Origin: a virus
DNA: 34,641 nt
Strand: one strand, 5' to 3'
IMG/VR virus record: IMGVR_UViG_3300033004_000005
Location: 1-34,641 of that record
Part shown: one piece after another, positions 1-6,835 of the stretch
Numbering within the stretch: position 1 is the first letter of the stretch
Layout of the letters: each line of letters opens with the position of its first letter
Program-made: the position numbers and the translations under genes
The notes under the pieces: model-generated
The model's database searches: none
What the model was told of the DNA's origin: nothing
What the model saw: the letters and a program-made list of their open reading frames with translations, nothing else

Positions 1-47
1 TGTTACCGCTCGGTACGGTGGATAAGTCGGTGCTATAAAAGAGAAGA

Positions 48-67
48 GCCGCTCTGGGAGGAGCGGC
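48..67 (-). other. Hairpin, possible leftward terminator
   Basis: Arms 48-54 (gccgctc) and 61-67 (gagcggc) form a 7-bp GC stem with a 6-nt loop. Read leftward, the stem is followed by a pyrimidine-rich tail (cttctctttta), so a weak terminator on the minus strand is possible. No leftward gene lies directly upstream of it in the window, so its role is unclear. Confidence 0.35.
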
Positions 68-76
68 CCTTCGGTT

Positions 77-110
77 GGGGGATACGTTTGTCATGCCGAC
101 GAACGCCCCC
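77..110 (+). terminator. Long hairpin ahead of first gene
   Basis: Outer arms ggggg (77-81) and ccccc (106-110) enclose inner arms 85-92 and 98-105, which pair completely on the plus-strand RNA if one U-G pair is allowed. A short ttcct tail follows, weak for an intrinsic terminator. It may close an operon ending left of the window or fold in the leader of the DUF1376 gene. Confidence 0.4.
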
Positions 111-155
111 TTCCTAACACTCTAGGCTGCCAAGCGCAAGCCGGGAGGGGGATAA

Positions 156-848
156 ATGAAGCGACCTTGGATGCCCCTATACATAGGGGACTTCTTAACC
201 GATACCACACACCTGATGGCTACCGAGACAGGGGCTTACCTACTCCTGCTAATGCATTATTGGACCAATGGCCCAATCCCGGACGATAATGCGCGGTTAT
301 GTCGTATAGCAAAGATTCATCCACCCCACTGGAAGCGTATTCGAGCAGCCCTGGAGCCATTCTTCGATCTTACTAAGAGGCCGGGCTTATGGTCACACCA
401 CAGAGCCGATCAAGAGCTTACTAAGGCGGACGAAATCTCTAGCAAACGCAAGAAGGCTGCCATGCAAATGCACAGCAAAAGCTCTGCAAATGCAGAGCAA
501 ATGCACACACAGTCACAGTCACAAAGTAAGAAAGAAGAAGAGGCTGCTTCCAATGTCCCATTGAAAGCCCCTTCTTTTAAGGTTTCTAAAAAAGGGAACC
601 AACTTCCCGCCGACTGGCGCCCGGCCGAGCGGCATTACGCGGAGGCTGCCGCGCTAAATCTCCCTAGGGCTACTGTGGACAGGGAGGCTCAGAATATGCG
701 GCTCTGGGCGGTTGCTAATGCCAACAGGGCGGTCGCCCGCAAGGCTAATTGGGATGCGACCTTCTCCAACTGGCTAAGGCGAAAGGCCGATGATGGACAG
801 AAAAAGCAGGAAATCAATTGGAACAGTGGGATCGAGGGGGTAATCTAG
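156..848 (+). CDS. DUF1376 (YdaU-like) phage replication-region protein
   Basis: 230 residues. The first ~85 residues carry the DUF1376 signature: PWMPLYIGDFL, then T.HL.A.E.GAYLLLL.HYW, then an Arg/Ile-rich winged-helix-like stretch. Residues ~90-145 are a polar, Gln/Ser/Lys-rich linker; the C-terminus (~150-220) is a second conserved block with Trp residues (LPADWRP, NWDATFSNWLRR). Known family members sit beside helicase or helicase-loader genes in phages and are taken to act in replication initiation; the biochemical role is not established. ATG 156 has a strong Shine-Dalgarno ggaggggg five bases upstream. The helicase gene begins two bases after this stop, so the two are co-transcribed and probably coupled. 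Confidence 0.85.
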   Translation: MKRPWMPLYIGDFLTDTTHLMATETGAYLLLLMHYWTNGPIPDDNARLCRIAKIHPPHWKRIRAALEPFFDLTKRPGLWSHHRADQELTKADEISSKRKKAAMQMHSKSSANAEQMHTQSQSQSKKEEEAASNVPLKAPSFKVSKKGNQLPADWRPAERHYAEAAALNLPRATVDREAQNMRLWAVANANRAVARKANWDATFSNWLRRKADDGQKKQEINWNSGIEGVI

Positions 849-849
849 T

Positions 850-1668
850 ATGGGTGATGTAATCAAGCTCCGCCCCAGGGGGTGCTACACGCTGGCTGAC
901 CTTCCCCAGCGTGAGGATATCCGCAAGCTGGCTAAGAGTACGGGCTGGGAGAAATTGGACGAGCTATGGCGGCTCTATCCCGGTCAGTTTGTGATGGTCA
1001 CTGGAATCGCTGGCCACGGCAAGTCAACCTTCGTGCTAAACGTGGTCGCCAACATGGCGCACGATTTTGGGGTGAGGACGTTTCTGTTTGTACCGGAGAA
1101 TGAGCAGAGCATTCGGGACAAGATGCGCCTGATCTGGGGCGAGCGGGAAGGATTCAAATACTTCTGCGAGAATCAGTGCATTGTTCAATCTGCGGTCGAG
1201 GATTCCTTCGGCGATGACCCGATGGACCTCAGGAGTGTGATGGAGAGGGCGGCTCAGGTAATCGAGCGCGATTCTGTCGATGTTGTGGTGATCGATCCAT
1301 GGAACGAGCTGGAGCACCTTAAGCCGCAAAACCAATTGATGACCGATTACATCAGGGATGCCCTGATGTGGCTTAAGCGCATTTGTCGGCATTACGCGGT
1401 CACAGTGATTCTGATCGCGCATCCGACTAAGGCGGTGACGGAGAATGGGGGAAGGCAGCCAACTCTGGCCGATATCGAGGGATCAATGAATTGGTATAAC
1501 AAATGCGATAATGGATTGATTGTTACGAGAAACTTCAGCGCAAATTATGCCAAGGTTGTGAGTGCAAAGGTGCGCGAACATGGCGCTGGCCGTATAGGCG
1601 AGTGCCATTTTGAGGTTAATCCAAATACGGGGAGATTTACGCCGCAGCCTGGAGGTTTGTCGCTGTGA
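850..1668 (+). CDS. DnaB/Twinkle-type RecA-fold helicase domain protein
   Basis: 272 residues, about the size of the C-terminal motor domain of DnaB or T7 gp4/Twinkle without a primase part. Walker A is GIAGHGKS (52-59), Walker B is VDVVVIDPWNE (143-153), a Gln/His sensor segment is ILIAHPTK (~186-193), and the late motif D.EGS..WYNKCDNG (~208-222) is typical of Twinkle-like phage helicases. It should hydrolyse NTP and unwind or load on DNA at the replication fork, as a ring. The DUF1376 protein just upstream is the likely partner. No primase (zinc and TOPRIM) domain is present, so priming must come from elsewhere. ATG 850 follows a gaggggg Shine-Dalgarno in the end of the previous gene. Confidence 0.8.
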   Translation: MGDVIKLRPRGCYTLADLPQREDIRKLAKSTGWEKLDELWRLYPGQFVMVTGIAGHGKSTFVLNVVANMAHDFGVRTFLFVPENEQSIRDKMRLIWGEREGFKYFCENQCIVQSAVEDSFGDDPMDLRSVMERAAQVIERDSVDVVVIDPWNELEHLKPQNQLMTDYIRDALMWLKRICRHYAVTVILIAHPTKAVTENGGRQPTLADIEGSMNWYNKCDNGLIVTRNFSANYAKVVSAKVREHGAGRIGECHFEVNPNTGRFTPQPGGLSL

Positions 1669-1820
1669 CATTCCAGGAGCACATGGAGCGGGCGGAATTA
1701 TTTCTGGAACAGGCTGAGGAGTCGGCTGCCGCACTTAAGCAATGGATGGCCGATTGGAGAAAGCGGCAGCAGCCGAAGGAAAGGGACGATGATGATATTT
1801 ACGATGAAGATAATTGGTGA
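1665..1820 (+). CDS. Small hypothetical protein, coupled to helicase
   Basis: 51 residues from GTG 1665, which overlaps the helicase stop as GTGA; ggagg at 1651-1655 is a well-placed Shine-Dalgarno. The protein is helical and highly charged: a Glu/Ala-rich N-terminal half (EHMERAELFLEQAEES), a Trp-containing centre (QWMADWRKRQQ), and an acidic Asp-rich tail (DDDDIYDEDNW). Function unknown. Its 3' end overlaps the end of the convergent gene at 1799-1969 by 22 bases. Confidence 0.6.
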   Translation: MTFQEHMERAELFLEQAEESAAALKQWMADWRKRQQPKERDDDDIYDEDNW

Positions 1821-1969
1821 GGCGCATGCTTGATGCAAAGTGTCTCCCATGTTTCTTTGGTAAATTCAGAATCGGGAGTTAAGCAAAAGCGAATAGCGCC
1901 ATGTTCAAAGTCCTTCATGGAAATGAATCTACCGCACACATCGCATCGATTCCAAGGCTTCTCTTTCAT
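1799..1969 (-). CDS. Small Cys-containing (zinc-ribbon-like) protein
   Basis: 56 residues starting at ATG 1969 behind an aggagag Shine-Dalgarno. It has RCDVCGRFI near the N-terminus and LCIKH near the C-terminus, so one CxxC pair plus a C/H pair that could bind one zinc. It lies just downstream of the U-tailed terminator 1989-2027, so it may be expressed from read-through only. Function unknown. Confidence 0.55.
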   Translation of the reverse strand: MKEKPWNRCDVCGRFISMKDFEHGAIRFCLTPDSEFTKETWETLCIKHAPHQLSSS

Positions 1970-1988
1970 ATTTCTCTCCTGCGCGCGT

Positions 1989-2027
1989 AAAATAAAACCC
2001 GGCCGCATGGGGGTGCATGCGACCGGG
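1989..2027 (-). terminator. Rho-independent terminator of the leftward block
   Basis: Arms 1998-2009 and 2016-2027 form a 12-bp GC-rich stem that pairs fully on the minus-strand RNA (one U-G pair, which is a C-A mismatch on the plus strand). It is followed leftward by ttttatttt. This is the only hairpin in the leftward region with a clear U tract, and it lies near the leftward end of that block. Confidence 0.8.
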
Positions 2028-2035
2028 GCCGTATT

Positions 2036-2070
2036 CACACCAGCATAGTGCGTGAGGGTATGCTGATGTG
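2036..2070 (-). other. Second hairpin beside the terminator
   Basis: Arms 2036-2047 and 2059-2070 form a 12-bp stem (inner part cagcata/tatgctg). As with its neighbour, one position pairs only as U-G on the minus-strand RNA, supporting function in leftward transcripts. No U tract follows directly; it sits upstream of the true terminator and may protect the 3' end. Confidence 0.6.
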
Positions 2071-2076
2071 AGGTAG

Positions 2077-2418
2077 TTACTGAGATTTTTCTTTCCTTAG
2101 TTCAGTGAGAGTCTTGTTTTGGCGCCCGCTCTCGAAAGCTTCGTCCATTGTCGGTGGACCATTCTCGGCAATGCTGCCAAAGATCGGGTGCGAGCACTTG
2201 TAAAGTTTCTCTACCCTTACTCTGGTTTCATCGCTATAGTAGCCGGCATAGTAGCCGAGATTCTGGCGCTCGATGCTCTCGGCCTCTTTTCTGGTCTTGC
2301 CGAATGTCATTGTGTGGGCGACGCATTTCTCAAAGTATGCGTCGGCTTCCTTCTGGTCCATTATTTCCATGGCTGGACCGTACTTGTCGCCAATGGTAGT
2401 CTTTTGTCCCCAGTCCAT
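2077..2418 (-). CDS. Conserved-looking phage protein, function unknown
   Basis: 113 residues from ATG 2418, chosen because ggaggag lies just upstream; a longer reading is open but lacks a ribosome site. It is soluble and mixed alpha/beta in appearance, with a Tyr-rich stretch (NLGYYAGYYSDETRVRVEKLY), then KCSHPIFG.I and a charged C-terminus. This pattern recurs, from memory, in other alphaproteobacterial phages without assigned function. It begins two bases before the stop of the gene upstream. Confidence 0.65.
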   Translation of the reverse strand: MDWGQKTTIGDKYGPAMEIMDQKEADAYFEKCVAHTMTFGKTRKEAESIERQNLGYYAGYYSDETRVRVEKLYKCSHPIFGSIAENGPPTMDEAFESGRQNKTLTELRKEKSQ

Positions 2419-2419
2419 C

Positions 2420-2896
2420 TTACTCCTCCACATTGAGCAAGCGAACGAACCGACCTTCATTCGGCTTGCTGGGATTATTCAAGTCCTTGAACTCAGACAG
2501 CGTAGGCTTGCCATGCTCTGGTCTGAGGATGTAATACTGCCCGGAACGCTGCGAGCCGTCGATATCCTCTGCCTGAATGAAGATGGCTTCGCGTCTGTCC
2601 TGGTGATGCTCCAGCGATTCTGAGAAGTCGAGCTTATTTACATCCGTCTCCGGCGGCATCTCAAGAACCCAGGCTTCAAGCAATGCGACATAGCGCACGA
2701 CTCTATGTCGCTTGAATGTTACCTTAAGGGCAGATGCGAATGCATCTCGCTGCTCTCGGTCTGGCATCTGGATGCAGATCGGGAAGATTTCCCCATTCTC
2801 CCGCTCGCATACCCACATAGGGTGGATCATTCCCTGTTTCTTGAACAGATGCTGTGCCGCTTCCTTGCCGTGCTCCATCAGTTGGTCTAAGGTCAT
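2420..2896 (-). CDS. Hypothetical phage protein
   Basis: 158 residues from ATG 2896, the first Met after the upstream gene's stop. The Shine-Dalgarno is poor, suggesting translation by coupling. The sequence looks like a compact alpha/beta domain (MIHPMWVCERENGE, then FPICIQMPD, RYVALLEAW) followed by EHHQDRREAIFIQAED and a basic tail. No family was recognised. The run of overlapping genes 2077-3236 behaves as one transcription unit. Confidence 0.6.
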   Translation of the reverse strand: MTLDQLMEHGKEAAQHLFKKQGMIHPMWVCERENGEIFPICIQMPDREQRDAFASALKVTFKRHRVVRYVALLEAWVLEMPPETDVNKLDFSESLEHHQDRREAIFIQAEDIDGSQRSGQYYILRPEHGKPTLSEFKDLNNPSKPNEGRFVRLLNVEE

Positions 2897-2903
2897 GTGC
2901 GTC

Positions 2904-3236
2904 TCATAGGCGTTTATCGATGTAGTCAGAGATTTCTTTGAAGGACTTGCCGTCATCATTCATGTTAGCTAAGTTAATTTGTGTTTCGTGCTTCATTCCA
3001 ACCCTACGCAGAAGGCTTGCGCCAATCAATTGTGAAGGGTCGCTATTATTGCCGACAAGCTTACCGTCCAGGTATGGAACGAGGGCTGCCTCAATGGGGC
3101 GCCATTTGGCTCCAACAACATTGCAAAGGACGCCGAGACAACAATATCGACCGTCCCTTTTTAGGCGATCCTCGCCTTGCTTGTATTTCCCACTGCGAAG
3201 CGCCCTTACCCATAGCTTCTTGATCTTCTTATCCAT
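2904..3236 (-). CDS. Conserved small phage protein (YCCLGVLC type)
   Basis: 110 residues. ATG 3236 is preferred over ATG 3242 because it lies nine bases from ggagg. The opening KKLWVRALRSGKYKQG, the RYCCLGVLCN motif and the closing LANMNDDGKSF.EISDYI match, from memory, a widespread phage and prophage family of unknown function. Two adjacent Cys plus one three residues on are conserved in that family. Confidence 0.7.
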   Translation of the reverse strand: MDKKIKKLWVRALRSGKYKQGEDRLKRDGRYCCLGVLCNVVGAKWRPIEAALVPYLDGKLVGNNSDPSQLIGASLLRRVGMKHETQINLANMNDDGKSFKEISDYIDKRL

Positions 3237-3267
3237 CGTCATTGTCCTCCGCGTAAATTGACAAATA

Positions 3268-3287
3268 GCTGGGCATTAGCGCCCAGC
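3268..3287 (-). other. Hairpin with ATTAGC loop
   Basis: Arms 3268-3274 (gctgggc) and 3281-3287 (gcccagc), loop attagc. Leftward the tail is tatttgtcaattt, moderately U-rich, so it may terminate part of the transcripts. Its core gggc-attagc-gccc is identical to that of the hairpin at 14731-14762. Confidence 0.55.
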
Positions 3288-3302
3288 AAGTACATTGGTG
3301 TA

Positions 3303-3590
3303 TTATGATTTTCCGCTGTTCTTGCGCAGCGAGTAAGGGGTCTCCTTGAGGTCGATTCCCATGGCTCGGAATGTAGCCATGACAGTACAATACTGAGGGC
3401 GCCTAGTTCCGCCCTGCTTCTTTCTCCGCCAGTTGCCGAGCGTGCCGACCGACACGCCGGAGATATCATGGATATCGCCGTAGGTCATGTCGCTCTCGGC
3501 AAGGGCTGCTTCGAACCTATCGAGGATCGGATCACGCTCCTTGAAGGGGTAGGTCCGATAGACGGAAAACTTTCTGGGTGTCTTAGCCAT
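3303..3590 (-). CDS. Helix-turn-helix DNA-binding protein
   Basis: 95 residues. Residues ~24-70 form an XRE-like helix-turn-helix: DRFEAALAESDMTYGDIHDI, then SGVSVGTLGNWRRKKQGG as turn and recognition helix, then a helix with MATFRAMG. N- and C-termini are basic. It probably binds phage operator DNA as an early regulator. The start codon overlaps the stop of the next gene upstream (TAATG), so the two DNA-binding-type proteins are made together. Confidence 0.7.
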   Translation of the reverse strand: MAKTPRKFSVYRTYPFKERDPILDRFEAALAESDMTYGDIHDISGVSVGTLGNWRRKKQGGTRRPQYCTVMATFRAMGIDLKETPYSLRKNSGKS

Positions 3591-3946
3591 TAGCGCACGA
3601 CCTCATAAACGCCGGGCTCCTTGGTCTTCTTCAGAAAGCCATCTTTCGTCAGGCTCTGAAGAGCGTAGGAGTAACCGTTGGGGCTGTAGCCCTGCTCTAC
3701 AAGATGCATGCGCATCTCTTTAACGGCGACTTTCTTGCGTCCCTTTACAAAGGATTGCAAGATATTGACGGAGCCGCCGGGAGCAGTTGTCCAAGACTTT
3801 GCCTTAGTCTTGGGCGCGTGATGGCCGTTTGCAACGGCGGCCCCTCTGATCGGAAGCGCAACGGGCGGTTCCAATGTATGGCCATCGAGCAGATGAAGGA
3901 CTTCAACCACCTTCTTGTCCGCTACGATGCATTTGATTTCAAACAT
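3590..3946 (-). CDS. Winged-helix-like phage protein
   Basis: 118 residues. The N-terminus (MFEIKCIVADKKVVEVLHLLDG) resembles a short beta-rich dimerisation segment; a low-complexity linker follows; residues ~60-118 look like a winged helix (VNILQSFVKGRKKVAVKEMR, LVEQGYSPNGYSYALQSL, GFLKKTKEPGVYEV). Such domains bind DNA or sense transcription signals. ATG 3946 follows the shared leader aacggagaac. Partnered with the HTH gene immediately downstream. Confidence 0.6.
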   Translation of the reverse strand: MFEIKCIVADKKVVEVLHLLDGHTLEPPVALPIRGAAVANGHHAPKTKAKSWTTAPGGSVNILQSFVKGRKKVAVKEMRMHLVEQGYSPNGYSYALQSLTKDGFLKKTKEPGVYEVVR

Positions 3947-3978
3947 CGTGTTCTCCGTTGGTTGGGGCTCCCCTTACT

Positions 3979-4038
3979 CCCGGTGAGCATTTGCGCTCAC
4001 CGGGTACTAAGGAGGGCAGTCGGGGACCGACGACTGCC
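3979..4038 (-). other. Tandem hairpins downstream of the AAA ATPase gene
   Basis: Hairpin A: arms 3979-3988 and 3995-4004, a perfect 10-bp stem with loop atttgc. Hairpin B: arms 4015-4022 and 4031-4038, 8 bp. They fill the 103-base gap between the ATPase stop and the next start. Neither has a U tract. Confidence 0.65.
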
Positions 4039-4049
4039 TCACGGAGCCA

Positions 4050-5534
4050 TTAGTTCATTCGGTCGTGGATTTCGTCCACTTTCTCCTTGATCTTGCGGGT
4101 TCGCAGGCTAACCATGGTGAGAGAGTCGTTCTTGGCTCCCGCGCCATTTTCCGGCTCTCCTTGCACGACGGCCTGGAGGCTTTCGGCCAGCTTATCCGCA
4201 TTGGACTGCTTCTTGGTGTCCCGATTGAGCAGCGCCAGATGGGCCTTCATGGTCTTGGCTGCAACGACCAAATCCTCATCGCTGAGTTTGGAATCGCTGC
4301 GACCGATCATGCCCAGCTTGGCTCGCTCGACGCACTCCCGGATCGTTGCGGGAATCTGTCCGGCAAGTTCCTTGGCTGCCTTCATCACTTCGGCAGTCAA
4401 AGGCAGGAGATTGCCAGCATAAGCCCGCAACAGACGCTCCACCGCCTCCTGCGTCGGAGCCCTGAGCGAAATCACTGCATCGAGGCGACCCGGCCGAAGA
4501 ATGACCGGATTGAGCTTCTCTGCGAAGTTAGTCGTCAGGATCGTCATGATCTCCGAACGCTTGGAAACCACACCGTCGATGGTGTTGATGAGATCATTGG
4601 CGGCCTCATCACGTTCCGTCATCACGCGGTCGATATCCTCTGCGAAAACGACCGCAGGAGCATAACGATTAGCGAACTCCAGAGCTTGGCGCAAGCCCCG
4701 AACGTTGTCCAAGAGGACAAAAGTCCACCCGTTCTGTTCGCAGACGTTGGCCGTCATTCTTGCGGTGAGCGACTTGCCGGTGCCGTAGGGGCCTTCCAGC
4801 AGGACGCCTCGCTTGAGCGGGATGCGCTGCTTACGGCAAGATGCCGTATGCTTGATCGGCACCAGGATACTGGTATCGATTTGGGCCTGAATATCCGCAT
4901 CGAAGATCAGGGACGATTCGGAGGTATCCGAAACATCCATGAACTGCGGCGGATTGTTGATATTCAGGTCGCCATCGTCATCGACGCCGAGGCGAATCGC
5001 CTTGCCGCGATAGATGCTCTGCTCCTTGACGATCTTGCGCGTCTTGGTGGCGAGTTCCAGCAGGATATGCCGGTCACGCTTCTTGAAGGTTCCGTGAATG
5101 ACAAGAACGTGCTTACCTTCATGGAGGGTCGGCTCGGTATTGACTTTCTCGTCAATGCCGGGAAGCTTGAAAGCGCCAATTGGGCACTGAATCACGTCTT
5201 CGTCGCGATGGCCGGTCTTGACCGAGATCATGACAGGCGGCCGTGGGCCGAAGAAGCCCGGCGTTGGAACCGGAGAAGCCCAGCCATAAAGCTCCGTCAT
5301 TGCTTTGACGAAAGCAACGGCGGCATCGAGCGGGTAAGCATCGATGATCTCGAACAGCCCAAATGGCTGGTTGTCATCTTGCAACTTACGCTGAAGCGCC
5401 TCGATGGCTTTCTCGGTCGGCATATTGCCGGGATCGCCGGGCAACGTGATGGCGCGGCCGTGATGCTCAATCGGCACATCGAGCCGGTCCCAATTGATCT
5501 TGTTCTTCTCGTCAGTCACAACGACATTCGTCAT
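4050..5534 (-). CDS. AAA+ ATPase of the FtsH/Cdc48-like class
   Basis: 494 residues. An N-terminal domain (~1-225) of unknown fold is followed by an AAA+ module: Walker A GPYGTGKS (248-255), Walker B VVFAEDID (295-302), sensor 1 TTNF (334-337), arginine-finger region LRPGRLD (346-352), and a helical lid with REC.ERAK. The AAA core recalls the FtsH, proteasomal and BCS1 branch rather than clamp loaders. No protease domain or membrane segment follows, so it is more likely a remodeller or unfoldase that acts on a protein or nucleoprotein partner. The shared leader tcacggagaac precedes ATG 5534. It is the longest gene of the leftward block. An antisense frame of equal length on the other strand is a shadow. 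Confidence 0.8.
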   Translation of the reverse strand: MTNVVVTDEKNKINWDRLDVPIEHHGRAITLPGDPGNMPTEKAIEALQRKLQDDNQPFGLFEIIDAYPLDAAVAFVKAMTELYGWASPVPTPGFFGPRPPVMISVKTGHRDEDVIQCPIGAFKLPGIDEKVNTEPTLHEGKHVLVIHGTFKKRDRHILLELATKTRKIVKEQSIYRGKAIRLGVDDDGDLNINNPPQFMDVSDTSESSLIFDADIQAQIDTSILVPIKHTASCRKQRIPLKRGVLLEGPYGTGKSLTARMTANVCEQNGWTFVLLDNVRGLRQALEFANRYAPAVVFAEDIDRVMTERDEAANDLINTIDGVVSKRSEIMTILTTNFAEKLNPVILRPGRLDAVISLRAPTQEAVERLLRAYAGNLLPLTAEVMKAAKELAGQIPATIRECVERAKLGMIGRSDSKLSDEDLVVAAKTMKAHLALLNRDTKKQSNADKLAESLQAVVQGEPENGAGAKNDSLTMVSLRTRKIKEKVDEIHDRMN

Positions 5535-5821
5535 TACGGTTCTCCGTGAGGTTAAGATGGTTTAGTGGCCGGGCCAGTGCTCAAGGTGGGATTTCAGACT
5601 CTGATCGTTGCCGTGTACCACTCGCGTGTCGAAATCGGCTGCCGAAGCAGCGTCATGCCACCCTGATGGAATGGACTTGATCCACGCCTGTCTACCACTC
5701 TCTCCTGAGAGTGAGGCTGTGCCCGGCCACCAAAGACTTGCCTAGGCAAGTGGCGGCCATTTCCGCCCCAATGCAGCGCCATAGCCGGGGAAAGCGTGAC
5801 GCTGCATCAGGCCGGAAACCC
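5535..5821 (-). other. Structured intergenic region (no gene)
   Basis: No credible gene is visible in 287 bases. It holds a hairpin 5696-5702/5707-5713 (cactctc/gagagtg), a palindrome cttgcctaggcaag at about 5737-5750, and a nested hairpin with outer arms 5760-5765/5813-5818 and inner arms 5771-5778/5800-5807. It may be a 5' leader of the ATPase mRNA or an internal processing site; no convincing promoter was seen. Confidence 0.5.
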
Positions 5822-6337
5822 TTAGTGCAGGCTTCCTGGCGTAGAACGGCGCTGAGCGAGGAACTTGTTCATCGGATCGTTGGATTTTGCGATGATATCC
5901 TTCAGGGAGTCGAGCATCTGCGGATCGACAAAGCCATCGACTGGCTTGCCAATTATACTTTCGACCCGCTGAATGGCGCTCCACATGATATCGGGACTGA
6001 ACTCGATCATCATGCCGACTTCATTACTCTGTCCATCGCGGCCAGGAACAACATCTGGAGACATCTGATTGACCAGGATGGCTGCCAGTAGGCGACTCGT
6101 TGTATTAGATAGCTTGCCGACATTCTCCGGGCCTACATTTCGATCCTTGTCCCCATGCCAGCCTATAAGTTGTGATAGGACGTGGATCGCGCCGATTGCT
6201 CCGGTTGCGGCAATCAGTACGGCATCAAGCTTGTTCTTGCTTTCATTCGTCGCAGCCATGATGGCAGTCTGGGTTGCAGTCGAGACAAGTTGGGCAAGTC
6301 TATCCGCAGTATTTTGTACTTCAATCGGTGCCTGCAT
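5822..6337 (-). CDS. Hypothetical phage protein with hydrophobic helix
   Basis: 171 residues from ATG 6337 behind leader ccacggagaacc. It is mostly helical; residues ~38-60 are Ala/Ile-rich (LDAVLIAATGAIGAIHVL) and could form a buried or membrane helix. The C-terminal part (MMIEFSPDIMWSAIQRV, DPQMLDSLKDIIAK) is acidic and helical. No family recognised. The last codons of the gene upstream overlap its start by 17 bases. Confidence 0.6.
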   Translation of the reverse strand: MQAPIEVQNTADRLAQLVSTATQTAIMAATNESKNKLDAVLIAATGAIGAIHVLSQLIGWHGDKDRNVGPENVGKLSNTTSRLLAAILVNQMSPDVVPGRDGQSNEVGMMIEFSPDIMWSAIQRVESIIGKPVDGFVDPQMLDSLKDIIAKSNDPMNKFLAQRRSTPGSLH

Positions 6338-6581
6338 TGTGGTTCTCCGTGGTTGCTGACATTCGCCGCTGCGTTTCTGTCAGGGCGTATTCGAGAAAAT
6401 AAGCGAGCCAGTCTGGATCGTTCTCCTGTTGAAGCGTGATGTTGATTCGCCCCAGGGAAGGCTTAACGATCTCGTCCCGGCATCGCTCATGGAAATGCTC
6501 AGGATCGCTCTGTAAGAGAAGGATGGCCCGAGTGAGTTCTTCGTCGGTAAATGCAAGTCCGAGTGTGATCTCGCGGGGCAT
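6321..6581 (-). CDS. Small hypothetical protein
   Basis: 86 residues from ATG 6581, preferred because aagga precedes it by seven bases; ATG 6596 or 6614 in the same frame are alternatives, the last lying inside the hairpin 6601-6632. Sequence: PREITLGLAFTDEELTRAILLL, then polar, then DPDWLAYFLEYAL. Helical and acidic, function unknown. It ends inside the next gene. Confidence 0.5.
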   Translation of the reverse strand: MPREITLGLAFTDEELTRAILLLQSDPEHFHERCRDEIVKPSLGRINITLQQENDPDWLAYFLEYALTETQRRMSATTENHNAGTD

Positions 6582-6600
6582 CGGCCGTCCTTCCATCTTC

Positions 6601-6632
6601 TGTTCTTCCCTCATGAAATGAGGGGAAGAACA
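6601..6632 (-). other. Hairpin over a translation start
   Basis: Arms 6601-6614 and 6618-6632 pair over 14 bp with one bulged C and a 3-nt loop. It lies just upstream of the start chosen for 6321-6581 and could limit ribosome access or mark an RNA processing site. No U tract. Confidence 0.6.
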
Positions 6633-6655
6633 AGAAGATGATGCTCCTGGCCTAT

Positions 6656-6835
6656 TTATGCCATTCTGCACTCATTATGTGGCTCAATGGCGCTGTTGAT
6701 GGTCTGCGTGTGAAGCGTTTTATCGCATCGCGCGCAGAAGAACTCACGGAACCATCTGTTGCGGACAATGCCGACAGGATGTCACGATGTAGGCGTCATG
6801 CGATGGCCGATCAGGAAGCAGAGGATGCGTTTCAT
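6656..6835 (-). pseudogene. Small Cys protein interrupted by an in-frame TGA
   Basis: ATG 6835 overlaps the stop of the Ala-rich gene as ATGA. The frame reads MKRILCFLIGHRMTPTS, then TGA (6782-6784), then stays open for 41 codons in the same frame (HPVGIVRNRW, FFCARCDKTLH, ending at TAA 6656-6658). N-terminal KR.LC.LIGH and the later CARC fit, from memory, a common family of ~60-residue phage zinc-binding proteins, so both halves look like one gene. Other genes in the window end in TGA, so general recoding is unlikely: a point mutation, sequencing error or local read-through are the options. Confidence 0.55.

Noticed and set aside
4065-5549. Long plus-strand frame of 494 codons opposite the AAA ATPase
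   Set aside because: It is the mirror of the ATPase coding bias; no ribosome site or recognisable motif, while the minus strand has full AAA motifs.
5594-5782. 62-codon minus frame in the structured gap
   Set aside because: No ribosome site and it spans hairpins; amino acid content looks random.
6656-6835. Selenocysteine or genome-wide TGA recoding
   Set aside because: Many other genes here end normally in TGA, and no selenocysteine-type stem-loop is evident after the in-frame TGA.
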